From NCBI GenBank assembly GCA_949284665.1, contig CASDWR010000131.1, positions 1 to 5,752 on the forward strand: a stretch of DNA of 5,752 nt. Reading direction: 5' to 3'. The DNA is from an uncultured Rikenellaceae bacterium. GTDB taxonomy: Bacteria > Bacteroidota > Bacteroidia > Bacteroidales > Rikenellaceae. Below the pieces are notes generated by a model. The model was not told the origin of the DNA and ran no database searches. It was given only the letters and a program-made list of their open reading frames with translations. Positions 1 to 5,752 of the stretch are shown here, piece after piece (the stretch's first letter is position 1; each line of letters opens with the position of its first letter). Both the position numbers and the translations under genes were made by a program.

Positions 1-683
1 ACATCAGGACAATTGATCAGTTGGCAGGCCGACTGGCATCACAAATCGAAGCCGATTCAAGCACTCTGTATCGTTGGCTTGCCAGTGACTCAGTAGCTCA
101 AAATTACGGATTCACTGCGGAATCGTTCATCGCCATGTTTATCCCGAACACCTATCAAGTCTATTGGACTATCTCACCCGAAGCACTGCTCAAACGGATG
201 AAACGGGAATATGACCGGTTCTGGACACGGGAACGCGAAAATTGTCTCTCACGTACTGGACTTTCGAAAATCGAGGTTTCGATATTGGCATCCATCGTAT
301 CGCAAGAGACCGAGAAAGCAGACGAGATGCCTGTCATTGCAGGTGTTTACATCAATCGGCTGCGACGCAACATGTTGCTCCAGGCCGACCCCACTGTAAA
401 ATTCGCCGTCGGTGATTTTACTCTCCGACGTATTCTCAAAAAACATCTGCGCATCGACTCTCCATACAATACATATCTTTATCCCGGATTGCCGCCGGGC
501 CCTATTTGCATGCCCTCGATTGCGGCCATCGATGCCGTACTCAACTATCAGGAACACGACTGGTTATACTTCTGTGCCAAAGGGGATTTCTCGGGATATC
601 ATAATTTCGCACGTACGCTGACGGAACACAATCGAAACGCCCGCGCCTATGCCCGGTCATTGGACAAAGCAGGTATCCGCTAA
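1..683 (+). CDS. mltG: Endolytic murein transglycosylase MltG (YceG-like), 5'-truncated by window edge
   Basis: MltG is an inner-membrane lytic transglycosylase that cleaves within nascent peptidoglycan strands and is thought to set glycan length. The frame is open from base 3 with no stop and no good start, so the gene begins before the window; a TTG at 21 is only an internal leucine codon (context IRTIDQLAGRLASQI). About 227 codons remain of a family usually near 340, so the N-terminal membrane anchor and most of the LysM-like domain are missing. Visible family blocks are FIPNTYQVYW (about 120-170), ASIVSQET (288-311), GVYINRL, LQADPTVKFAVGD, YNTYLYPGLPPGPI and the C-terminal YLYFCAKGDFSGYHNF. 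The glutamate of SQET (codon 306-308) aligns with catalytic Glu218 of E. coli MltG (EKET), so the enzyme looks active. The stop is TAA at 681-683. The next gene is convergent, so no operon partner is visible downstream. Confidence 0.95.
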   Translation, partial: IRTIDQLAGRLASQIEADSSTLYRWLASDSVAQNYGFTAESFIAMFIPNTYQVYWTISPEALLKRMKREYDRFWTRERENCLSRTGLSKIEVSILASIVSQETEKADEMPVIAGVYINRLRRNMLLQADPTVKFAVGDFTLRRILKKHLRIDSPYNTYLYPGLPPGPICMPSIAAIDAVLNYQEHDWLYFCAKGDFSGYHNFARTLTEHNRNARAYARSLDKAGIR

Positions 684-729
684 ATCTTTCCACACGATGG
701 CGGGTTCTCCCTCATCGCATTCCCAAAAT

Positions 730-760
730 GGTTTCGGGTAAAACATTTCCGCCGAAAACC
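730..760. terminator. Weak hairpin between convergent genes, possible bidirectional terminator
   Basis: In the 130-base gap (684-813) between mltG and the barrel gene, GGTTTCGG (730-737) can pair with CCGAAAACC (752-760) if one A is bulged; the exact core is TTTCGG/CCGAAA around a 14-base loop. Read on the minus strand, the stem is followed by ATTTTGGG, a short T run; on the plus strand there is no T tract. The position suits termination of both transcripts, but the stem is short and the T run is poor. Nothing else in the gap was recognised as a gene or site. Confidence 0.3.
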
Positions 761-813
761 GACTGTCCCGGATAAAACAATTCGTGATGCAATTCGCTGA
801 ACGGAGAATCGTC

Positions 814-2487
814 TCAAAAACTGAATTTAACGCCTCCCATCACATTGATTCCCAACAGCGGATAATGGTTGTACCGATAAATCCGTTGGTTGAGCAGATT
901 GTCGCCCGCCACGAAAATACCCAGTTTACGGCTCATACTATAATCCAGGATTAATTTCAGATTCACACTTGTCGGCACTTTTTCGGTGGCGAGATTCATC
1001 AATTCATCGCAAGCCATAAAGTAACGTGTCCCAATCACCTCGGCATCCACAGCGATCCCGAAACGTTGCCGATAACGGTACTCCGCACCGGCATTTACCT
1101 CGAACAAAGGTATTCCCATCCCATCCTTACTCAAACCGTGCGAGAACCCGACAACCAGATTCGCTTTTCCCCCTGCCCGGAAATTCAATCCGGGAGCGAT
1201 CAAAAAATTCGTACTGGCTCCGAATTCCAACACATCGACCTGATTGTCTTCAGAGACAGTAAACTGCATTCCGTTACCCCATAAGGCGTTGACAAAATAA
1301 TGATAGTCTTTGGTCACATCGAAGCCAAAAAACAGATCATACGAGAAGAACGATCCGGCAGCACCGCGCGCACCTACCCGGCCTTCAATACCATGGGGAT
1401 TTTTACCATACGTACCGGTCAACACATAAGGGTTTTCGCGAACCAATGCCCGATAGCTGCCATCCCCTACATCCCCGGTAAACACCAGATATGGAATAAA
1501 ACTGTAAATCGCATCATAGGAGAACCGTATGTCCGGATAAAAATACATGCGTCCATCGTTCAACAGACAGTCATACACTATCTTGACACCTGCTTCTATC
1601 TTGATGTCGTTCGCCGTGAACGCATATTTCGGGAAAAGACGGAATCGCCAATTCTCATAGGCATCCAGCCGTTTTGTCCCTACCCGACTTTCAAAAGAGG
1701 CTTCAAATAAACCCAACCCGCCGAGCATATTCTTGCCTAATGTTCCGGACACCTTCAAATCGTTTTGCCCGGATCCATAAGCATCAAAACAGTCGTACGA
1801 CAAACCGACGGCATAATTCATCCGGGTAAGATCAGCAAATCGATCCGCAAGCACTACCTTGCCGCCAACCGCATTGTACCACAATTCATTCCTCACATAT
1901 TCAACCGTAGTTTCGGGCAAATCGAACTCACCATAAGGGGTAAAAAGCGAATTATCATAACGCAATTCTCCATTTAACTCCATACGACCGACACGGGTTC
2001 GAAAGTAACCGCCGACACGGTTTTCCATTTGAGTCATCGGACGAGAGATACTCCGATCGGTCTCGATATCGGCCCAAATACCACGATGGTTCAGATAAAG
2101 ACCGGCATCGCTGTCCGATGAAAACCGTCTCGTTGCATAAACATCCAACAACGACTCCCATGGAAATCCGACCCCGGCCCTCAGGAAAAAAGGTAATGCA
2201 GGATGGTATTCCGATGTACTGATACTCACTGGACCTATCGGCTCCGCAGTAAAACCCGTTTTCCAGGGAGAGGGAGAAATGGAATAGGATATCTCGGGTC
2301 GAAGTGCTACCGTATCGATCATCTGGGGCGAAAAATTGAGTTTCCGAGCCATCCCGATTGTCGGTTTGTATTCGTTCGTCACTTCGATTCTTTTAGAAAA
2401 ATCGGCCTTATCCTGCCCGAAGATGCTACCCGAAGCAATCATTGCCAGCAGCATGGTTGGCAACACATATCGACCTGTCGCTTTCAT
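814..2487 (-). CDS. Outer-membrane beta-barrel protein, TonB-receptor-like but lacking a plug domain
   Basis: This 557-residue protein has a signal peptide (residues 1-24, hydrophobic LPTMLLAMIASGSIFG, likely cut before QDKADF). A short N-terminal segment follows with a VTNEYKPTI motif (36-44) and the proline-rich stretch SISPSPWKTGF (about 69-79). From about residue 97 the chain is alternating aromatic/polar beta strands with short turns, as expected of a barrel. The C-terminus has NLLNQ (530-534) and GINVMGGVKFSF (546-557). This ending resembles the last strands of TonB-dependent receptors, and the terminal Phe fits the signal recognised by the BAM machinery. It is shorter than true TonB-dependent transporters (commonly 650-1000 residues), and I see neither a plug domain nor a clear TonB box, so active transport is doubtful. 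From memory, similar proteins are annotated loosely as TonB-dependent receptors in Bacteroidota next to TPR genes. It is the second gene of an operon, starting 2 nt after the TPR gene. The substrate and role are unknown. Confidence 0.85.
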   Translation of the reverse strand: MKATGRYVLPTMLLAMIASGSIFGQDKADFSKRIEVTNEYKPTIGMARKLNFSPQMIDTVALRPEISYSISPSPWKTGFTAEPIGPVSISTSEYHPALPFFLRAGVGFPWESLLDVYATRRFSSDSDAGLYLNHRGIWADIETDRSISRPMTQMENRVGGYFRTRVGRMELNGELRYDNSLFTPYGEFDLPETTVEYVRNELWYNAVGGKVVLADRFADLTRMNYAVGLSYDCFDAYGSGQNDLKVSGTLGKNMLGGLGLFEASFESRVGTKRLDAYENWRFRLFPKYAFTANDIKIEAGVKIVYDCLLNDGRMYFYPDIRFSYDAIYSFIPYLVFTGDVGDGSYRALVRENPYVLTGTYGKNPHGIEGRVGARGAAGSFFSYDLFFGFDVTKDYHYFVNALWGNGMQFTVSEDNQVDVLEFGASTNFLIAPGLNFRAGGKANLVVGFSHGLSKDGMGIPLFEVNAGAEYRYRQRFGIAVDAEVIGTRYFMACDELMNLATEKVPTSVNLKLILDYSMSRKLGIFVAGDNLLNQRIYRYNHYPLLGINVMGGVKFSF

Positions 2488-2492
2488 AATTA
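2485..2492 (-). other. TPR/barrel gene junction (2-nt gap, probable translational coupling)
   Basis: On the minus strand the junction reads AAATAATTATGAAA: the TAA stop of the TPR gene (2492-2490), two bases, then the ATG of the barrel gene (2487-2485). There is no room for a promoter, and no purine-rich Shine-Dalgarno run stands just before the ATG. This supports one transcript and re-initiation by ribosomes finishing the TPR gene. It also fixes the barrel start, because the signal peptide begins at this ATG. Confidence 0.75.
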
Positions 2493-5480
2493 TTTCAGTT
2501 CGGAGATTTTACGTTTTGCCTCGTCAACGATTCCATCGTCGACAGGCACATAGCCATCCACGATACTCTGGTAGGTGGCTCGAGCTTGAAAAGCATCCCC
2601 CATCCGGGCATAAATATCGCCCAATGTAAGGAATGCCTTCCCCAACCAATAACTACTGGGAGGGTTTTGATCTGCAAATGCGTATACCGCTTTCTCCGCA
2701 TCATCGTATCGCCCGGCAACATAATCAGCCTCAATAACACGGTATGCGGCCTCCGCGCCCTCGACCGTCTGCACATTACCCGCAAGTTCCCGGTAAAGTT
2801 CCAACGCTTTCCCCGTTTCACCCATTCCGGCACTGGCTTTGGCCTTGGCAAACTTGGCAGAACGGATTAGTTCATCGCTCTCCCCTTCTGTCAATATCGT
2901 ATCTGCCACTTCGACAATTGAAGACAGATCACCTATTTGCACCACGGCCTTCAATTGACCTTCACGAGCCTCAGCCCGTGAAGCCGCATCTTCGCTTCTA
3001 AGGGCAATCCATTCGTATGCTTCGGATGCCCGTGCCCATTCGCCGAGCTCCATGGCAAGCGTTGCCAAATGACGGTAACCACGCATAGAATAATCGTTGC
3101 CCGACAACCGGGATAGTTGATCGAAACGTTCGTAAGCCGTACGACGTTCTCCAACAGCCATTGACGCCTCACCCGAATAATAAAGTGCAGCGGGCAGGTA
3201 CGAACCTTTGGGATACTCTTCTACATAACGGTCCAATGCCTCGACCGCACGGGATGCATCTCCCGACAGGTAAATCCGCTGCGCAGCCGCATAGGCCAAT
3301 GAATCGCGTTGTCTACCGCTCATATCCGTTTCATAACCTATTTCACGGGCATAAGCGAAATAACCGTTCACGTCATTCTTGTTGACATAAATGCTTCGTA
3401 TGACGGACATGGCACCGCGTGCGGCATCGGAATAAGGTTGCTCCTCCACGATCATTTTGTAATATTGGAGTGCACGGTCATTGTCATTCAGGTTCTGGTA
3501 AATCAACCCTAAATCGGCCAATGCCGCATAACGACGGGGAGAAGAGGGGTAATCTGCCACAAAGGTCTGCAAGGTCTTTGCCCCTTGCGAAAATTTTTCC
3601 TGTGCAATATAGGTGCGTCCCAACTCATACATGGCTGCTTCCGCATACTCGGTCCCATCCGTTGCGATGATTTTCTCCAAACTTTCGATCTTGCGATCGA
3701 CACGGTCAACCATTCCCAACATCATGGCTCGCTGCCAAGCGGAATAGTGTCGTTCGTCGGTCCCGATGGCTGCCGCACGATCATAATAACCGATCGCACT
3801 CCAGAACGATCGTTCGGCATATTCAATATCACCTCGCCGGTTGAGTGCATCGGCACGGAAACTGTCCTCTTCATCGTAACGAGCCAAAAAGTCATCGAAC
3901 CACTCCCGTGCCTTTTCCATATTCTGCTGGTTGAACCAACCATATGCCGTATTGTATCTGGCGATCAAGTTCTCGGCCTCACTTTGAGGCGACAATTTGA
4001 TATAGTTCTCATACTTGCGGCACGCTTCCGAAAAACGCCCTTGCCGATACAGGATCTCTCCCTGCCAAAAACCGGCCAGTGCCGTATATTTGGCATTGAA
4101 ACGGTGGCGCAACGACTGGTCCAACATGGAATATGCCGTTTCAAGATCCCCTTCGTTATAACATTCCAAAGCACGGAAATAGGTGATTTTCTGAAGTGCT
4201 GCTTTCACATTATTATCCGGGTTGGGCATTGCAGTGATAGCCCGGTAAGCCGCATCGAAGTTGCGCGAATTGTAATAGGCGGCGATCAGGTATTCCCGCA
4301 CCTGTGCCACATGGGGAGACGTCGGATAGAGCGACAGGTAACGGTTCAATACATTGATGGCCTCATTGAAATAGCCGCCACCAAGTTCGTACTGTAACTT
4401 ACCGTAATTATAAAGGGCATCTTCGCTGATCGTCTCATCGTATCCGGCAACGGAAGCGATCGAAAACGACTGCATCGCCCGGTTCTTGTCACCCAGTTGC
4501 AAATAGCAGTCGGCCAAATGATAGCTGGCATTCTGCGACAAACGATCGTCGGGACCGCACGTCTTGGAGAGATACCGTTCGGCATCGGCATAATTGCCAA
4601 GCATATAATTCGAGAATCCACACATGTAATTCTCCTCACGCCCCATCTGACCACCCGCTTTTTCATACATGGCCACATACCGTGCCGCCTCTTCCCAGTC
4701 GGCTCTGTGAAACCACGACACACCCATCATCCGCATGATCTCCTGAGCTCTATGTCCAACGGCCGATGCGAGAATCCGATCACCGTTCTCAACTACATAC
4801 GGATAATTTCCGCGAGAAAATTCGATTTGCAACAGATAGAACGGCACGACACGTTTGTATGTATCGTCATCGGCAATCGAAGAAAAAAATTTGGCTGCCG
4901 ACTCATAAGCCCCCTTCCGGTAATCTGCATATCCCATACAATATTGAGCATGAGAATAGTAAGGACTTCGATAATCGACCTGTACGAGATATGGATAGGC
5001 TTTGTCGTAACGCTCTTGTGCAAAAAGTGCGTATCCCATTTTGAAATGGAACTCGTCCTGTTCGTTGCGATCGAATCCTTTCGGATCGACGGCATAATAA
5101 CGATCTGCAGCCCTTCCAAAATCCTTCTCTTCGAAAGCTCTGTTGCCAAGGCGAAACTGTACCCGTGACGTATATACCGATCCTGGATACCGGTTCAGAA
5201 AAGACTCAAGCAAATCGTCTGCATCCGATCGCCCGGCCTCATCGGCACAAACAGCTATCCAATAGTCCAACTCAAGCGATTCCCCTTTGCGGTCACGCTC
5301 TCTCCGATCCTTGATTTCCGAGAATTCACGGTAGGCTTCGGCATATCTTCCCGAGTTGTACAACATTTCACCCCTTTCAAGGAGATTTCCGTATCCGGGA
5401 TTTTGTCCATGGAGGGTAAACGGGACCAAAAGCAGGATCCATATTCCCGTCCAGCTCAAAAAAGTTCGCATGGCAACCAT
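2490..5480 (-). CDS. Large exported tetratricopeptide-repeat (TPR) protein
   Basis: This is a 996-residue protein with an N-terminal signal peptide (hydrophobic WTGIWILLLVPFTLHG, residues 10-25, likely cut before QNPGY). No cysteine follows that would make it a lipoprotein, and there are no later membrane segments, so it should be soluble in the periplasm or held to a partner. From about residue 30 to the end it is built of helical repeats of roughly 34-40 residues of TPR/Sel1-like or BamD/YbgF-like type. Clear units include YNSGRYAEAYREF (41-53), LGNRAFEEKDFGRA (111-124), MLGNYADAERYL (293-304), LYRQGRFSEACRKY (477-490), GLIYQNLNDNDRALQYY (658-674) and LGDIYARMGDAFQARATY (953-970). Several helices are capped by the YPxS-type turns common in BamD-like TPRs: RYPGS, LYPTS, DYPSS and EYPKG. 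TPR solenoids bind proteins; no enzymatic motif was seen. The ATG at 5480 was taken as start, with an SD-like AGAGAA ending 5 nt upstream. A second in-frame ATG at 5471 (Met4) also leaves a complete signal peptide. The barrel gene lies 2 nt downstream and is the likely partner. Confidence 0.9.
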   Translation of the reverse strand: MVAMRTFLSWTGIWILLLVPFTLHGQNPGYGNLLERGEMLYNSGRYAEAYREFSEIKDRRERDRKGESLELDYWIAVCADEAGRSDADDLLESFLNRYPGSVYTSRVQFRLGNRAFEEKDFGRAADRYYAVDPKGFDRNEQDEFHFKMGYALFAQERYDKAYPYLVQVDYRSPYYSHAQYCMGYADYRKGAYESAAKFFSSIADDDTYKRVVPFYLLQIEFSRGNYPYVVENGDRILASAVGHRAQEIMRMMGVSWFHRADWEEAARYVAMYEKAGGQMGREENYMCGFSNYMLGNYADAERYLSKTCGPDDRLSQNASYHLADCYLQLGDKNRAMQSFSIASVAGYDETISEDALYNYGKLQYELGGGYFNEAINVLNRYLSLYPTSPHVAQVREYLIAAYYNSRNFDAAYRAITAMPNPDNNVKAALQKITYFRALECYNEGDLETAYSMLDQSLRHRFNAKYTALAGFWQGEILYRQGRFSEACRKYENYIKLSPQSEAENLIARYNTAYGWFNQQNMEKAREWFDDFLARYDEEDSFRADALNRRGDIEYAERSFWSAIGYYDRAAAIGTDERHYSAWQRAMMLGMVDRVDRKIESLEKIIATDGTEYAEAAMYELGRTYIAQEKFSQGAKTLQTFVADYPSSPRRYAALADLGLIYQNLNDNDRALQYYKMIVEEQPYSDAARGAMSVIRSIYVNKNDVNGYFAYAREIGYETDMSGRQRDSLAYAAAQRIYLSGDASRAVEALDRYVEEYPKGSYLPAALYYSGEASMAVGERRTAYERFDQLSRLSGNDYSMRGYRHLATLAMELGEWARASEAYEWIALRSEDAASRAEAREGQLKAVVQIGDLSSIVEVADTILTEGESDELIRSAKFAKAKASAGMGETGKALELYRELAGNVQTVEGAEAAYRVIEADYVAGRYDDAEKAVYAFADQNPPSSYWLGKAFLTLGDIYARMGDAFQARATYQSIVDGYVPVDDGIVDEAKRKISELK

Positions 5481-5494
5481 TTTCGTTCTCTGGG

Positions 5495-5502
5495 CAAAAA
5501 TA
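5495..5502 (-). promoter_or_regulatory. Candidate Bacteroidota -7 promoter box for the TPR-barrel operon
   Basis: On the minus strand the region reads TTTTTTGTATTTTTGCCC. The octamer TATTTTTG matches the Bacteroides primary-sigma -7 consensus TAnnTTTG exactly and ends 14 nt before the ATG at 5480. No clear TTTG -33 element sits 19-21 bp further upstream. Transcription would start only some 8-10 nt before the first ATG, or about 17-19 nt before Met4, which is why the downstream start cannot be dismissed. Confidence 0.5.
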
Positions 5503-5513
5503 CAAAAAATAGC

Positions 5514-5521
5514 TATATTTC
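5514..5521 (+). promoter_or_regulatory. Weak -7-like box for the OsmC-like gene
   Basis: TATATTTC matches TAnnTTTG at every defined base except the last. It lies in the divergent region upstream of the plus-strand gene and would give a leader of roughly 55-60 nt. No convincing -33 TTTG accompanies it. It is reported because no better plus-strand candidate was found in the 105-bp gap. Confidence 0.22.
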
Positions 5522-5561
5522 CCCATTTCGGGAACGATTATTGTTTCCCTTTCGGAGGAAA
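5518..5561 (+). promoter_or_regulatory. Alternating complementary segments in the divergent control region
   Basis: Four short segments alternate in complementarity: TTTCC (5518-5522), GGGAA (5530-5534), TTTCCC (5544-5549) and GGAAA (5557-5561). Neighbours can pair as 1:2, 2:3 or 3:4. Segments 1 and 4 can also pair over 8 bp (ATATTTCC 5515-5522 with GGAAATAT 5557-5564). The last segment overlaps GGAGGAA (5554-5560), the only strong purine-rich Shine-Dalgarno-like sequence here, although that sits 27 nt before the ATG at 5586. The stems are only 5-8 bp. The pattern could be mutually exclusive RNA hairpins, protein-binding repeats, or chance. Confidence 0.3.
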
Positions 5562-5571
5562 TATTCGAATA
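5562..5571. promoter_or_regulatory. Perfect 10-bp palindrome upstream of the OsmC-like gene, possible operator
   Basis: TATTCGAATA reads the same on both strands and ends 14 nt before the ATG at 5586. Its place between divergent genes, just upstream of a start codon, suits a binding site for a dimeric regulator. It does not resemble the OhrR operator type (TACAATT/AATTGTA) that I know for OsmC/Ohr genes, and no regulator gene is present in the window. Confidence 0.35.
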
Positions 5572-5585
5572 AAAACACTATTCAT

Positions 5586-5752
5586 ATGGAAAAGATATCG
5601 ATCAAATGGGTCGAAGGCGACAAGTTCGTTTCCGACAAGGAGACACTCCCGCCGGACGAACTCCCGCCGAAGTCGCTGATGCTGTTTGCGGCAGCCGAAT
5701 GCGCCGGTCAGACAGCCGTGGCGCTGATCGAAAAATCACATGCACAATTCGA
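5586..5752 (+). CDS. Probable OsmC/Ohr-family protein, 3'-truncated by window edge
   Basis: Only the first 55 codons are visible, beginning MEKISIKWVEGDKFVSD and running open to the window end. The segment LPPKSLMLFAAAECAGQTAV (about residues 26-45) resembles the P-x-(E/S)-LLLAALAxC core of OsmC/Ohr proteins. In that family this core begins the central helix and carries the first of two redox cysteines that reduce organic hydroperoxides; here it would be Cys39. The cysteine comes earlier than in many OsmC proteins, so this would be a compact N-terminal variant. The second cysteine and the rest of the fold lie outside the window, so activity cannot be judged. The ATG at 5586 is the first in-frame ATG; its closest strong SD-like sequence (GGAGG, 5554-5558) is too distant to support it. 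The gene is divergent from the TPR-barrel operon. Confidence 0.6.
   Translation, partial: MEKISIKWVEGDKFVSDKETLPPDELPPKSLMLFAAAECAGQTAVALIEKSHAQF

Noticed and set aside
21..23. TTG as the start codon of a 220-residue protein
   Set aside because: The frame is open upstream to the window edge with family-like residues (IRTIDQ), so the TTG is an internal leucine codon of truncated mltG.
715..813. In-frame extension of the barrel protein past its TGA (33 codons)
   Set aside because: The protein already ends in the aromatic GGVKFSF expected of an outer-membrane barrel. A 33-codon open stretch is ordinary by chance, so read-through or a miscalled stop is not needed.
1300..1710. Plus-strand 136-codon open frame opposite the barrel gene
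   Set aside because: It is antisense to well-supported beta-barrel coding sequence and has no recognisable motif.
3585..4397. Plus-strand 270-codon open frame
   Set aside because: It lies wholly opposite the TPR gene, whose repeats, signal peptide and codon pattern are convincing. Its translation shows no recognisable domain, so it is an antisense shadow.
4497..5168. Plus-strand 223-codon open frame
   Set aside because: It is also fully antisense to the TPR coding region, has hydrophobic but unstructured composition and no family resemblance.
5645..5669. Direct repeat ACTCCCGCCG, two copies 15 bp apart
   Set aside because: It lies inside the OsmC-like coding region and simply encodes LPPDELPP. 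A codon-level coincidence explains it.

Overview
The window looks like chromosomal DNA from a member of the Bacteroidota, most probably the order Bacteroidales. The clues are an MltG with the wording typical of that group (LQADPTVKFAVGD, then FTLRRIL), a long periplasmic TPR protein paired with a plug-less TonB-receptor-like barrel, A/T-rich gene starts with weak Shine-Dalgarno sequences, and a TAnnTTTG-like -7 box in front of the TPR gene. Composition is intermediate in GC, which could suit an Alistipes-like organism, but I cannot fix the genus from the sequence.

Layout, left to right. Positions 1-683 (+) hold the C-terminal two thirds of mltG, the endolytic murein transglycosylase; its start lies outside the window. 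Positions 684-813 are a gap between convergent genes with a weak bidirectional hairpin and no convincing gene. Positions 814-5480 (-) are a tight two-gene operon. The first gene is a 996-residue exported TPR protein (2490-5480). It is followed after only 2 nt by a 557-residue outer-membrane beta-barrel protein (814-2487). Positions 5481-5585 are a compact divergent control region. It contains a TPR-operon promoter candidate, a run of short alternating complementary segments and a perfect 10-bp palindrome. Positions 5586-5752 (+) are the start of a probable OsmC/Ohr-family protein, cut by the window end.

The genes share an envelope theme. MltG acts on nascent glycan strands at the inner membrane. 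The TPR protein is predicted to be soluble in the periplasm, and its operon partner sits in the outer membrane. The spacing of the TPR and barrel genes argues that the two proteins are made together and probably act together, with the TPR solenoid as scaffold or adaptor for the barrel. What that pair does is not evident from the sequence, and it is the best candidate here for an uncharacterised system. No tRNA, rRNA, CRISPR array, insertion sequence or other sign of mobility was seen.
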